A stretch of 64,000 nucleotides of DNA, taken from NCBI RefSeq assembly GCF_011386835.1, contig NC_088792.1, positions 42,212,882-42,276,881 on the forward strand. The letters run 5' to 3'. Source of the stretch: Chrysemys picta bellii. Taxonomy: Eukaryota; Chordata; Testudines; Emydidae. The first letter of the stretch is position 1. Each line of letters begins with the position of its first letter. Below, piece by piece: positions 12,001-27,000 of this stretch. Position numbers and translations under genes: made by a program. Below the pieces are notes generated by a model. That model was not told where the DNA came from. It made no database searches and saw only the letters and a list, made by a program, of their open reading frames with translations.

Positions 12001-15000
12001 AAGTCCTGCCTCAAAGGACTGATCAAAATGAAGGCAATCAGAGGACATTCCAAAGAGGAAGAGATCACCACTCCATTCCAGCTATTTTAGTAAGAGATTA
12101 AAGTTATTACCCATTTGAAGCTGCTCTGAGCAAGACTTCATAAAGCTGGTGGCCATGCTCTGGCAGCTTCTGCTGAGTAATAAAACATTGTTGTGTTTTA
12201 CTGCCTTTAAATACTGCGCTGATCTTTCCCCTTCTTTGAAGGTACCTCTCACTGAATTCCTGCTTGTTTTGAATATGAAACAATACTTTGATAGGCATCA
12301 GGACTCCTTCACCATTTCACCAAAATCATCAGTATGCAGCTTCGAGCATTAAGGCCCTGATTCTGGAAAGCATTCCTATTAACTTTAAGCTCATGCTTTC
12401 CTGAATTGGTGCTTAAAAAGGACACATAAGTCAAGAGTTTGAACAGGAAAAGTACTGCTCTTTGAGGGCGGGGCTGTGTGCCTCATTCACTGTTGCCCCA
12501 CACCTTGTGTAGTCAGTGACATCTGCAAAATACCATCATTCTGATTTACAGACATGTCACTGGTGTATGTAAAAGTGGTCTTACTGTGAGTAGGGGAGAG
12601 GACTGGGAACCTTGTTGGGGAAGGGAGCAAGGATGGATAGAAAGCCTCAAGGCATGGAGTGGAAGGGCTTTGTTTGACAAGAACATTGAAATACAGGTCT
12701 TCTCATCAGGTGGGACATTTCATTATGTCCAATACTGACTTAACACATGTAAGGGGACAGAGAAGCAATGAAGTGCTCTCCTGGAAGCTGACTGCCAGGA
12801 AATGCCTACTTTAAAACAGTCACTGTAAGTGAAAGATGGGAAGCAGAGTTCTCTCTTTCAGATGGATAGTGGTGGACATCTTAATTTTGTAGTGCACCAA
12901 CATGCTGTGCTGCTGAGCACAGGAGGAAGGTAGCAAGTACAAGCCACTTTGTGCATAGCCTATTTTACAGACTGCCTGACGTGGCAGAGAGACCTGCAGG
13001 AATGCTGGAAATTTGTCTATTAAAACCAAATTAATGCTGCTGGGGAATCGCACACCCAGAGAAAAGTACCATTGGACCACATTATAACCACTGCACATAG
13101 ATATTCCTTCTAAAATCTTCTTGCAAGCAATGGCAAAGTATTATAAAGCTTTTGGCATACCAAGTAAATATTTGAGGGGGCTAAGATTTTTATGCTGAAG
13201 CTGAGAACAAATTGCTTTGCAGGGAGCTATGGCATGCCATTCAGCCTGCTTGTTCCCTTCTAACAGGAACAGCTTTGTATTGTGTGTGGAAGTTGTGTAT
13301 TTACCAGCTTATTTACCATTACCAAAAATAAGAAACAGAAGCTTCAGCCAGGTAGCCCCTGTAAGCATGGTGTTCTCGAAGGAACCAAACAAGTGCTGTC
13401 TGAATGCCAGTTAAAATAAGAGGGTAGGTGACGGACCCACGTGTGCAACACAATCTGCTACAAAATGGGAGAGTCACTGAACTTTAGTGCCCATAGATTG
13501 GAACCACAGGCACCCCCCATATGCTGTCATTTTGAGACAGTATTTCTCTTCACTTCCTGTCGTGTATTGTTTTTTCTGTCATGTTGCACCTCAGCAGGGA
13601 CTGCATTTCAGCGGCCTAGATTGTACCTTTAGGCATAGTGCTGAGCAAGGGCTAGTGCATAAATTGCACCACCTCCAGGATAGTTCTGAGACTCACTGTG
13701 ACTCAGAGACTCTCCTCTCGGGCAAATTCTTCCTATCCCTACCCCCTTGTCTCCTCTTGCTTCAGGAAGTAATAACTTGCTGCAATAGATATAATACCCA
13801 CATTCAGTTCATCATTCCAGCTTGAGAGGACTGGAAGGCAGGATTCCTGGGTTCTGTTACCACTTCTTCCACTAAAACTTGCTGTTTGAACGTGCATAAA
13901 CTGCTTAATTTATCTATGCCTCAGTTTCCTCATCTCCAAAATGAGTGCAGGGCTGTGTAAGTTGTTGAAGTGAGTCAGCTGGTCCAGCAACCACAAAAGA
14001 GCCAGCCAGCCAGCATTATTATTTCTCTTCCAGGCTTTATTCCTGCCAGCTAAAAAATGCCCCACATACCAAACTAAACAAACTGGCTTTTACATAACTG
14101 GGAAAGCAAATAGACAGGCTACAACTTAAGCTTATGCCTTTCCTCTGACTACCAGGAAGCTCCAGCAACACATCCTCTGTTTCAGCAAAGCACTTGAGCA
14201 GGTGTTTAAAGTTAAGCACACACTCAAGTCACTCCCTAGTTGGCAAAGCGGTAAGTGTAGGTGTTTTGCTGAATCTGGGCCTGAATGACTGGCCCTGGGG
14301 GCCAGATTCTTAAAAGTATTTAGGTGCCTAAATATGGAGCTAGTTATCAAGTGTGATTTTCAAATGTGCCTGAGGTTTGGTACCTAAATCTCATTGAAAT
14401 CAGTGGGAGTTAAGCACCTAACTGAGAAAAATCACACTAGCTGTCTAAATACTTTTAAAAATCTGGCTCTCAGTCCCCAGTCTAACTGTATTGCTCTATC
14501 CAGTACACCTGTGGGCTCTAAGGTCGATGTTAATGCTCCAACATCTGTCACAGTATAATTATTACCTGTCTCACAGGAGGGTTTTGAAGGTTTAGTTTAA
14601 TGTATGATTGTAAAGGGCTTGGAGAGCCTTGGCTGGAAGGCACCATTTAAAGTGCAAAGTACCATTACTGTAAATAAATAGTCACATATGACTTTTGTTG
14701 AAAAACAGAATAAGGCCATTGCCATTTCATCTTCTGTCACCATCATGTTTGCTGAGAGCTGTATATCTCTGGGTAGAGAACGTTTTCACCTATTGAAAAG
14801 TAAATCCTTTGTGAAAGGCTAATGGGGACTTTTGGACCAGAAGACTGCTATATGAATACAGTTAGTTGCAACCTTCACAAGGTGGTAAAGAACCACATTG
14901 AAGGGAGAGTCCCAACAGCTACACTAGGGAGGAAGGATTTTCCAGTGGTTAGTACCCTAACATAGGTGTTGGGAGATCTGTGGCAGAGCAGGGCTTGAAC

Positions 15001-18000
15001 CCAGACTTCATGTGTGACCTTGGGCAGGTAACTTAGTGTCTATGTGCTCCAGTTCCCCCATCTGTAATATGGGGGTATCCTACTCTATCTCACAGGGGGT
15101 TGTAAGGCTAAATACATTCAAGACTGCGAGGTGTTCAGATACTGTGGTAATAAAACAGACATTATGGCATTTCTCTGTGTTTTCATCACTAGCTGTACCT
15201 GTACTCCAGAAACCTATGGGCCCCATTGTACCTCGACATTTGATGATTGCCAAGGAGGCTCTCTGGCGCTCTGTGAGCATGGCATCTGCATAGATTCAGA
15301 CAGGGAGCAGCCCAATGAGGTAAGAAATGAAGTATGACTCTCTTTATGCAACACAGTTTCAGTCAGCGTTTAAAACCTCTGAAGTACAAGTACTTCATTG
15401 TACCAATAAGTACCAATTGTACCAATAAGCACCAACCAACTGTGCTCTAGAGGTGAGAGAGCAGCACTAATCCTGTACTCAATGACCAAACGTTGGCTGC
15501 TGCGTGGTGCTGAGCATCCCAGTGACCACAGAGGGAACGGAGGGTAATTAGCAACTCCCAAGAGCCACCTGTATCGGGTCCATCATTATCCTCCTTTAAG
15601 CAGCTGCAGAAGAAGAAACATTTTTTTGAATATTTAAAAAATTACTTGAATCTCCTGTTCTCCAGTTCTAGTATTGGGTATTATTTCAATCCTAACATTA
15701 TCTGAAACATCCTATTTTCCAAATAGTTAAGAATAACCAACATTGTCATCACTGCAAGACCCCCATGGAAGGGAAAGCAAGGACTTGGCAATACTATCCC
15801 GTGTGGTTTCTGGGGCTGGCCATGCCACATGCACTGTTTACCTGCTGTAGGATTATTGCCTGTCTTTCATGTAAATAATCCAGTTTAGTAACTGCAGGTC
15901 TGCACTGAAGATTTGGTTAAGGTTCACCATTCAGTTGCTTCTAGGCTATTTTCCCTTTATTTTGTAGATTATCGGTGGGATTTTCAAAAGTTTCAGGGTT
16001 GGCTTGGCTCTTCTCCCATTAAAGTCAATGATAAAACTCCCCTTGGCTTCAGCGAGATCACGATTAATGCTGAGCGCTTGTGAAAATACCACCCTCGTGT
16101 TATTTAATGTTAACTTCAATCTCTTCATACTCCAATTCTCTCACATCGCTGGGACCAAATAAGGATTGTTCTTAAAAATAAATAAATAAAAATCACACTT
16201 TAACAAGAGGTTCTGGAACATAACTTCAGTCCAAATAAGTCACGCTGACTCCACTGAACACTGCAATTCATTACAGATGTTAAGATCTGAGTGTTGGTAG
16301 TTTACAGTAAATATAATCATTGCCTTTAAAGAAAGTATGGATTTGGGAATTAATTAGTTATTTATACTGTGCACATCAAACAGATTACTGCACAGTTTGC
16401 CAAGCTGATTTCAGGTTGTTATATTTATATTGGTCTCTTTACCCTAAATGCAAAGCAAGCTGAGTTGATTGCTTTTAATTATGTTTAGGTACAATTCATG
16501 ATTGCTGTTCATTCTCTCTGGTGTAGTTCCATTAAAATGCAGGTTCCTTTTACTTAGTGAAATAATGATGCAGCCTCTTATTGGCATGTGCTAAATGTTC
16601 AATTTCAGAGGAAGAAAGATTGGGAAATCTACCCAAGACCACGCAAAAGCATATCATGTGATGATTTGAAACCTCTCTTGTAATTGGCTGTAGTTTAAAA
16701 GATTTTTTTAAATTGTTCCTTGTATCTGCTTCTCAGTAGTTTTCACAATTGCCCTAATTCATAACATGCTGTTTAATGTGGCAGCCGAAGTACAGCTGTA
16801 TCTGTGATGCTGGTTGGATGTCCCCGCCTAGTAGCCCTGCCTGCAGTGCTGACATAGATGAATGCAGCCTCTCTAGTCCGCCGTGTTCTCAGAATCCTCC
16901 CGTACGGTGCTACAACACTCCAGGCTCTTACTACTGCGGGCCTTGTCCCACAGGTACTTTATAGCTCTGTATTCTCATTCAGCAACAAGAGGCAATGATG
17001 TGTGCTGACTGCCAATACTTCACAAGCACAGAATTGGGGTCACTACAGGAGTAACTGGATGAAATTCTTTGGACTGTTTTATATGGGAGATCCAATTAGC
17101 TAATCTAATGGTCCCTTCTGACCTGAAAATCTATGAATTCTCTTTTTGGAGTGCACTTATTTGAGTTATTTAGGCATTTTGTAGAGAACATGATTACAGG
17201 GATTCTAAATAATCAAGATCAGGATTAGAACAAGCCTTTGTAGCAAAAAATTTTATGGTAAGGTCTGACTGGCCTAATCCTTATATAAAAGTGTGATCCA
17301 TTACTGAAAATGCACAGAACATATTCAAATAAAAGGTTCCCACTCACATTTAGCAGACTACATTATTTTAAATTCTACAATACATTTCAGTTTAGTTCTA
17401 ATATATCAGAGGAAGAAGATTTCCCATTCACCTGCCTTTTCTAAAGGGCAAGCAAAAGGAATATTTTCCTGTGCTTGGGACAGGCAGGAAAGTTCTGGTA
17501 AAAGGAAGAAAAGTAAGAGGTCATTGTAAGGATTTGCCAGTTTTTGCCTTTCTGCTGTGTCTCTTCATAGGCTGGCAAGGAAATGGCTACAGTTGCCAAG
17601 ATATTAATGAATGTGAGAGGCATAATGGAGGCTGTTCAATAGCACCAATGGTTCAGTGCATCAACACTATGGGATCCTTCCACTGTGGTCTTTGTCCGCC
17701 AGGTAAAACAATGAATTGATTTTATGTTGATATAATGACAAGCAGGATACTACACCTTATAGCACGGTTAGTTTGGTTTAAATAAACAGGTATTATACTA
17801 ACCAATGTGATTTTAATGTGGTTTAATATAGTGTCTGGAGCCAAAGCACATTCAAACTGCCTCAGGAAGACTTAGTGATTAGCATTTTATAGTGTACATA
17901 TCTAATTACGTCGCCTCTAAATTGATTCCTGTCATCCTAGCAAGACATTTTAAATGACTCATTAGTGTGCTTCCTTTGGCAGACAATATTTGAATAACTA

Positions 18001-21000
18001 AGATAGTTATTATGGTGTCTACATTAATTAAAAGTATATGCTAGATGTCAAAAACCACCTGAATTGTCCTTCTTAAAAGATTTACTAATTACTCATTCCT
18101 TTAAAAGTGCTTCCAAAATCTATACAATGTTTCCAGCCACAAAATAAACAGAGCAGCAGGAGTGGTGATAAAAGTCAACGTTTTGTGTTTTAAAGTCCTT
18201 TATGAGAAGTACAGCATCATGAACAGAAATACTAACTAACAGAAAAATGTTTTTAACTGCCTGGAATAAATGTAATGGAAACAAATTCCTGTTAGGGACT
18301 GTTCAGCACCACTGTTTACCACACATATGTTATTATATACTGGGAAGGCATTTTCAGTACACGTTTGATCTAATTCACTGGATCATAAGTAATTCATAGG
18401 CTTTGATGAATGATACTCCAAGCAGCTCTTTCTTCTTATCTTAATGAGCCTCATAGCAGCACCAGCAGTGATTTCCCACTCTCCATTCAGTTGTTTGTGT
18501 TCTAAACCTCAGTGCATCATGGGCCTATTCCAAACTTCAGTCTCGCAATCATGAGACCGAAGTTGTAGAAACCCATGCACCACTGTGGTTTACTGTGTGC
18601 AGAAATGAATGGAAGGCAGAATGCAATGACTGCTACAGCCCACGTCTTAAGGTTCTGATCACACACATACTTGGTTTATGTGGATGTAACTCTGTTTTCT
18701 CCGTTGGATTTACTTATGATTAACAACGGAATCAGTAAGTTCAGATTCAGGGCCCTGAAGTGTGGTGACCTAAGGTAGTCAACTAAGTTTGAAAACCTCT
18801 GGTCCAGTATCAACTTCGGCTTTTTCTGTTTAAGTGCTGGAAAAGCATCTTTCTTCGGTCCCCATTCAAGTCTTTCACCTGGGTGGCAGTACGAGCGAGC
18901 ACAGTTCCCATTTGATTCTCTCAGATTTTCACTGACCCGATTTGTTTGTTTAATAACAATGATCTTATTCTGACCAGGTTATGAGGGGGATGGAAGAGTA
19001 TGCACCCAAGTTGCTATCTGCTCAATAAATAATGGAGGTTGCCATCCATTGGCCTCATGTGTACCCTCGCCAGGTAATATGCCATTTTAGATACTGTTAG
19101 ATAGTTCAATATCAGTCTTCAAAAAAGTGGGCAGTTTTGTGACAACACATTTAAAATGAAGTCCCCTGACCTTAGAACTTTCACGTTAGGCTTCAGGCCA
19201 CAAGCTAACAAATATGTACGCCTTAGTGAACTGGCCCTGTCTCTAGCACTGGGAGACCTAGGATGCACAATGGTGCAAAAGGCAGTGACCTGGCATTTGC
19301 AGAGAATGTAGGTAAAGCCTACTGGCAGTGCCACAGTATCATCAGAATGGATCCAGATTCCACCACCAGACAATTGCAGGTTTCATTGTGTGGATGTGGT
19401 CAGCCCCCACAGTTCCCTTCCTGGAATCCCTCTGCCTCATTCCAGCTACAGATCCCATTCTGCACCTCTCTGCAAAGACATGTGGGCCTCCACAGCGCTC
19501 TTGGGACTTTCCAATAACCAGTAGTCTTAATGACTGCAGTGGACACAGGGCAGGGAAGAAAAGCATTTTACAAAGCCCTGTTTCAAATGCAGACTCTATT
19601 TCACGTACTGTTAATGATGAGGCTGATATTGTCACTATAATCAGGACCAGGCTAGTTACTATGTATGTTTTGTCTCATCTTCCACAGGTCCTACACCTAC
19701 CTGTATCTGCCCAGCTGAGTACACTGGAAGTGGTTATGGACCAAATGGGTGTGCCCCAGTCAGTGATACCTGTCAGCATCAAAACCCTTGTAGAAATGGA
19801 CAGTGCTTAGTAAGTACATGACTCCTCATAATTAAAGAGACAATTTTGTTTAGATGTGACTATTAAGACACAGTGTACCAGTGAGGATAAAAACCAGGAT
19901 GGGTTTACTCCTGTGCAACCCCATTGGTGGTGATTTCTACATGTATTTTTGCAGTGTTCTTCACCATACTTTACTTACTGTCCTAGAGTGTAGTAGGTTT
20001 GCGCGGGAGGAGGTGTAAGTCAATGCAGGATTTGACCCTAGTTTGATATACCCAGACATGACAATAATGATAAAATGTAATCACAGTGTTCATTTTTACA
20101 TGGTATTTTTCTTTAAATGCACAAAGCCACCATGAATCCTATATTAATTTTTGCTGCTTGTGAATGGATTCATAGGCCAGAAGGGATCACTGTGATCACC
20201 TGGTCTGACCTCCTGTATAACACAGGCCATAGAACTTCCCCAAAATAATTCCTAGAGCAGATCTTTTAGGAAAACATCCAATCTTGATTTAAAAATTGAC
20301 AATGATGGAGAATTCACCATGACCCTTGGTAAACTGTTCCCAGGGTTAATTACTCTCACCATTAAAATTTTATGCTTTATTTCCAGCCTGAATTTATCTA
20401 GATTCAACTTCCAGCAAGTGGATTGTGTTATACCTTTCTTTGCTAGACTGAAGAGCCCATTATTAAATATTTGTTCTCCTTGTAGATACTTAAACAGTGT
20501 AATCACCCCTTAACCTTCACTTTAAGTTAAAAGGCTCAGAATAAGAGATAGTAGGCCTATCTTAAAAATAGTTGAATGGAGGTAAAACATAGTACACAGC
20601 AGATACAATCAATAGAAAACATTTGGGGGTGTTTCATTCAGGGCAACACCCAGAATTCACTGATGGGCCAGAAACTGGCTAACAGACAGAAAACAAAGAC
20701 TATAAACAAATGGTCAATTTTCAACATGGAAATAGTTAATAGGGGAATTTCCCCATGAATCTGTATTAAGACCCTTGTTTAATATGTTTATTAATGATCT
20801 AGTAAAGAAGTGAAGAATGAGGTGGAAATGTTTGCAGCTAATAAAGTGTAGGTTAGTCAAGACTTTAGAAGACTGGTTCAGGGCACTAGGCATCAGTGAT
20901 CCAGGTTCAATCCCCTGCTCTGTCACAGACTTCCTTTGTGACCTGTTTAGCCTCTCTGTGCCTCAGTTCCTGATCTGTAAAATGGTCTGATAGTACTTCC

Positions 21001-24000
21001 CTACCTCCCACAGGTGTTGTGGGGATAAATAGATGAAAAACTGTGAGGTGCTCAGATAATGTATTAATGGGAGACATGTAAATACCTAAGATTGATAGAT
21101 AGATGAACGTCAGAGGAACCCAACAGAGTTATCATTGGGTGGCACAAAGGCAGATGAAATTCATTGTTAATAAGCATGAGGTAATACATTCCAGAAGGAG
21201 TAATTGCAACTACTAATGAACATTACTAAGGCCTCAATTAAAAGTAAACACTCTGTGAAAAGACTTTAGCATCACTGTGAACACCTCAATAAAAGCCTCT
21301 GCTCAATGTGTGCTCCTGGACCAAAAATATATATATATATATATATATGAAAGTTATACTGTGCAGAGAAGGGGATAGAAAATAATAGTGAAAATATTAT
21401 AGAGCCATTATATAAATTGATGGTGAGATTGCTCCCACCTGGAATACTGTATTCATTCAAGAAAGTCATAGAAGAAGTATGAGGGGCTCAAATGATGGGC
21501 AACAGAAACAATGAGAGATATGGAAAGACTCTCATGGGAGGAGAAATAGGAAAGATTAGGACTGTTTACAGAGGAGATGAAAAGAAGGGGCAAAAGAGAG
21601 AAACACAAAATAAAGAATGATACAGAGAAAGTAAGTGCTTTCATTACCCTTCTTCATAGTAAAAGAATAGGGGACATCCCCTGAAACTGAAATCCAGCAA
21701 ATTTAAAACAAGTCAAATGAAATAGTATCCTGCACAATGCATCATTAGTTTTCAGAATTCATTGCTGATAAATAGCATTGAAGTAAGAGCCTAGAAGGTG
21801 TCAAAAATTTGACATTTATACAGGTAAAGGGTGAAGTTAACACATGGAGTGGCAGTCCAGCTCAAGACCCTCTATGATACTTGAACCCCACAAAGGGGCT
21901 GGATAGGCATCCCACTAATGGGGTGGCTGCATAATGGTGCCTGTGCACATATTTATTAGTGCAGAAGACCACAATGGGAGCAGACCAGAGACAGGGCAGC
22001 AGATCTATGTTTATCCAAAACTACTGACCCCTGTACTCCATGCAACTGGTACAGAGTCTGTGAGTGCCAGTCTAATGAGACAACACAGGCCCCAGCACTC
22101 TGCATTCTACCCACATAGACCCCAAATACTTGGACTTTGTGTGTGAAGTGAATTTTGCACTCCGAGAAAATGCAGTTACTTTGGATGGGATTAAGAGTTT
22201 GTAACTATATATACTCCCATGTTCCATGGCATAACCATTGACTGGAGTTAGGAAGAAATTTCCCCTATGGTCAGGTAGGTTATTCCATAATTTCCCATTA
22301 CAGGGTTCTTACACCTTTCTCTGAAGCAGTTGATACTGTCTACTATCAGATTTAGCGCACTGACTTAGATGTGTCAGGATCCTGATAAAGGCCGTCAGGA
22401 ATAAAGGTCAGAGCAGGGTCAAACCTGAGGCTGAGAATAGCAGAGGAGTTCATAGTCAAGTTTCAAGCTGGGGTCAATAACAAAGGTCAGGGTCCAGGTC
22501 AGGAGGTTGCAGGTCAAGCTGAGGTTGAAGCCAGGAGTTCAAGAATGGAATGGTCATGGTAGCTACAGGAGAGCCATTCTGTTGTCTGGACATTTCTCAA
22601 AACACCCCTTGGGTTTACATAGGGCAGGGAGCCAACCAGGAGGCATGGGGCTGCTGCCTGTCAGAAACTCTTGAGGCAGGACTTCCTGTGGTCTGGGTCC
22701 ACAATGGCTCATGGATAATGGAGCACGAACTGGTTATAGCTTCTGTTGGGTGGCAGCATGGAGATGTTTGCCACCTGCACCTTTTCAGGGCTGTATTTGA
22801 GACCCCAGAGGCCTTACATTACCCCTCCCAAAGGGCACCTCCACTGGCCTGGGTTTGTCTGTATGGGCCTCATGGAAAGCTGTCACGAGGTCATGGATTT
22901 GGGATTCTAGCTCCCAGGATCACTCTTCTGAACCAGCTCTCCCAGAGGGAACCATATTTGATTTTTGAAGTCCAGTATCTCATAGACCTTGTATTTGTCG
23001 TGTCTCTGGAGCTGCACCAGAGGGGGTTGTGGTTGAGCCTGGTAAGTGAAGGGGTTGCTGATGTTTTTAGCAAGGATACAGGGAACACTGGTTGTGTGTT
23101 GAGGGATCGGGGTAACTAAAGCCCTGTGGTCACTGGGTCGATTACCTGGCTAATGTAATATGGCCCAAGGTATTGGTAATCCAGTTTACAACATGGCCAG
23201 TCGGAGTGGAGGTTTTGGGCTGAGAGTCACACTTTTTACCCAACAACAGTGAATTCTGTGTGTTCCTGGCACTGCTGGTCAACGTACTGCTTATAATCTT
23301 CCTTGGCCTTGTCCAGATGTGCCTTGAGTTCTTCTTGGACATCACAGATCTGGCATACTTAGTTGGCAGCTCTGGGATTGGTGGAGTTGCAAGGAAAAAA
23401 GGGGGTGGAAGTCAGAGATTGCATAGAATGGACTCTGCCCAGTGAAGATAAGATCAGCGTTGTTGCAAGCAAACTCTACTTTGGGTAGGAGGCTCAACCA
23501 GTTGTCCTGAAGGAAATTTGTGAAGCAGCACAAATATTATTCTAACACTTGAGCTGTTAGTTCAGACTGACCATCAGTTTGTGGGTGAAAGGCAAAGGAT
23601 GTTTAAGCGCAGACCCTGAGCAATCAAAGTTTCATGCCAAATCCACAACAGAAACTGGAGACCACAATCAGTTGGGACTCACTCCGGGAATCCTTGGAGA
23701 TGGATGACATGAGCCACCAGGAGCTGGGCTATTTCTTCTGCAGCCAGTATATCTGCAATGGGGATGAAGTGGGCCATTTTTGTCAGTGGTTGACTGCAGT
23801 GTGACTGTTAGACACAGGTAGCTCGACCAAGAAGTCCAGGGTGATGGCTACGTGGGATCTGAATGGGGTCTTGGAAAGCATTAAGGTTCCAAGGGGTTTT
23901 GAGTGCAGCGTCTTGGTGCAGGCACATGTCTCACAGGAATTGACATATGAGAGGATTGTCATGCACATTCAGGGCCATCAGAAGGAGCAGCTGGCCAAAT

Positions 24001-27000
24001 GGAAGGTCTTGGGGAATTAATGCAGTCAGGAAGTTTTGGGGCTTAAGACTCAGCATAGGAGGCTCTTGGCTGGTGAGATCTTCTCCTTTCAGGACAAGGC
24101 ATCAGCGGTCTTGTTCTGAGCCCCTGGGCGGTACATGATGGTGAAACTGAAGTGTGTGAAGAGCAGGGCCCAGCGAAGCTGCCTCTGTTTCAGTGCTTTG
24201 GCTCAGCAGAGCTACTAAGTTTCTGTGATCCAAGTATACCTGTACTGAGTACCGAGCACCCTCCAGATAGTGGTGCCACTCTTAGAAGGCCACTTTGGAA
24301 TCTAGAATCTCCTTATCTAGAATTTCATAACTCTGTTCAGCTGGAGTGAGCTTCTGGGAATAGTAGATGTAAGGGTGGAGGTGCTGCTGGGGACCACATC
24401 TTTGAGAAAGTATCGCCCCCAATTATCACACTGAAGACATGGGTCTTGATGACAAATGGTCATGGCATGTTGGGATGGGCCAGCATTGGGACACTGGTAA
24501 AGGCCATCTTGAGCCAGTTGAAAACTTATTGGGCCTCTGGAGACCAGGTGAAGTTGGTGTTTTTCTGCAGAAGCACTGTCAGTGGGGCAATTTGGCCTGA
24601 AAATCTGGAAATGAAGTGCCTACAAAAGTTAGTGAATCCGAGGGAGGGTTGTAGCTCCTTGATGTTTTGGGGGAGTCACCCAGGTCCATATTGCCTCCAC
24701 CTTCTTGGAGTCCATTTGGGGGCTCTTGTGGGATGGAATGTAGTCCAGGAGCTCCATGAAGTGGTAGTGGGGTGATCAGATGTCCTGATTTTATAGGGAC
24801 AGTCCCAATTTTTGGGTCTTTTTTTTATATAGTCTCCTATTACTCCCCATCCCCTGTCCTGATTTTTCACACTTGCTGTCTGGTCACCCTAAGTGGTGGT
24901 CATAGCTTCACTTTTCCAGCTTCACATACAGGCCCCATTGACATAGCCATTCCAGGACAGACCAGATATGCTGGGTGTTTTGCTTGGGATTCTCAGAAAA
25001 GATGATGAGATCATCTAGATAGACTATGACGTACTGGTCTAAGATGTCATGGAAGACCCCATTCACAAAGTGCTGGAATGTGTCAGAGGCTTTTGTGAGG
25101 CCAAACAGTATTACCAGGTATTTGTAGTGGCCATACTGGGTTTGAAAAGCTGTCTTTCACTCATCCCTGGCTCAGACTTGAAACAGGTTGTAGTCCCCCC
25201 ACAGGTCAAGTTTTGTGAATACTTGGACCAGTCATACATGGTTTGGTAGTTCTGGGATAAGTGGAAGGGGTCATCAACTCCTGATGATAACCTGATTGGG
25301 GGTCCAATAATCCACGCATAGGCTCCGGATTCCATCTTCATTTTTAATTAAAAGAATGGGGGCCTCGGTGGGAGAGGTAGATGGCTGTCTGAAACCGTTG
25401 GCCAGAGTCTCCTGGAGAGAAGAATGCAGGATAGCCAGCTCAAGTTCTGGCATCACATAGACATGGCCAAATTGAACCTTGACCCCTGGTTGCAACTCAG
25501 TCAGGCAGCCATACTCTCAGTGTGGTGTTAGGATGTCAGCATTCTTCTTGAAGATGTCACTGTAGTTGCTATACTTGGGATGCAGTTCCTAAGTCAACTC
25601 TCATGGTGGTCCCACCCACTCATGGTCAGGGCTCAGGGTGGGGAGATGCCCTGGTTCTGGGCTTCAGCAGGTGGTGTGCGTAGGCAGACTTTCTGGCAGA
25701 ACTTGGAGCAGAAGTTCTCCCCGCTGCTCATGCTAAAGGATGTGGAAATCATGACCTGCCACGCCAACCATGAAATGCAGAGGATTATGGGGAAATGTGA
25801 TGAGCAGATTGTTCCAAATGGAAGAATTTCCACATGGTCGCAAATGGCAACTTCCAGAGGCACCATCTCCTGTGTCATTGGTGCTGACAAGAGGAGTGAG
25901 CCATCTAAAGTTTCCAGTAGGTTGGGAACAGTCTGGTTGTTCCTGAATACCCAAGGTTTGGGCAGTACTCGCATCTAGGAAGTTGTCCGCTGCCCCAGAA
26001 TCCACCAGTGCCCACTGTGGGGGAATTTGATAAGGCTCTCCTGGAACACAGAGGCAGACCCAGACTTTAAGGTCCAAGGAGCACTTGCTGTGCCTAGAGT
26101 ATGCCTTGGTGAGGAGGAGGGGGGCATTATTTTGGGGCTCACCTGGGCCAATTCCTTCTCCTGGGCCTACATGTGGTTGTTTCCCAAATCGATCATGCTA
26201 AAGCTAGGGATGAGTAATTGGTGAGAAAATGTGGCTGGATCCTCCATTGTAGAAACACAGCCTGTGACAGCAGTGGTGCTCTTTTTCCTCAGTGGTCACA
26301 TGGCAGCGGGCGTTATCCAGCTGCATGAGTTTGGGGTCTGGGTTGGAGAGGGGTACCAGGAGGTACCAGTCAAGTGGTGACCAGGACCCTTTCCTTTCCT
26401 TACGTTCAAAGTGACAAAGAGTCCTGTGGCACCTTATAGACTAACAGATGTATTGGAGCATAGGTTTTCGTGGGTGAATGCATGCAGCTGACGAAGTGGG
26501 TATTCATCCACGAAAGCTTATGCTCCAAAACGTCTGTTAGTCTATAAGGTGCCACAGGACTCTTTGTCGCTTTTTACAGACTATCATGGCTACCCCTCTG
26601 ATACTTTCCTTATGTTGTTTGTGGAGCCTATTGTTGATGTCTATGATGAGATCAACTAATGCATCTAGATTGGGTGGGGCCTGCACACAAGCTAGATCAT
26701 CCTTAATCTCCTGCCATTGTCCCCATAAGAACTGGTAGAGCTGGGCTGCTTTGTTCCACTCAGTGTCGGAGACTAGCCGCCGAAAGTGGGCAATGTACAA
26801 GAAGTCTGGTCCCTACCCCTGCTGGAATTTGCACAAGGCCATCTCCACTGAGTGGGCATGGTGGGGATCATCAAATATAGTAGAAAACACCTGGAGGAAG
26901 GCATCCCAGTTAGATAGTGTCGGGCTCGCTCATTCAGGTGGGGCTGAGGCCCAGTCCAATGAATCTCCCAACAGGCAGCTAATAATGAGTCATACTTTTG

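Larger units (their letters stand above)
20560..22371 (+). mobile_element. CR1-type LINE, sense, interrupted by SINE and LTR element
   Basis: From about 20665 (ACTGGCTAACAGACAGAAAA) the DNA follows CR1 ORF2, including the RT region (AATATGTTTATTAATGATCT), to the 3' UTR (AGGAAGAAATTTCCCC; CACCTTTCTCTGAAGCAG). It is cut at CTTAGATG and resumes at 27863 with GGACCACTGGCCTGATCC, the CR1 end. Frames are broken throughout. A MIR-type SINE lies at 20876-21094 and an AT microsatellite at 21328-21349. The start is uncertain. Confidence 0.65.

Noticed and set aside
19328..19810. 160-codon open frame over exon 11
   Set aside because: Different phase from the EGF-encoding frame and lacks EGF cysteine spacing.
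22550..23119. 189-codon + strand open frame
   Set aside because: Antisense to the Gypsy LTR and 3' region; no domain recognised.
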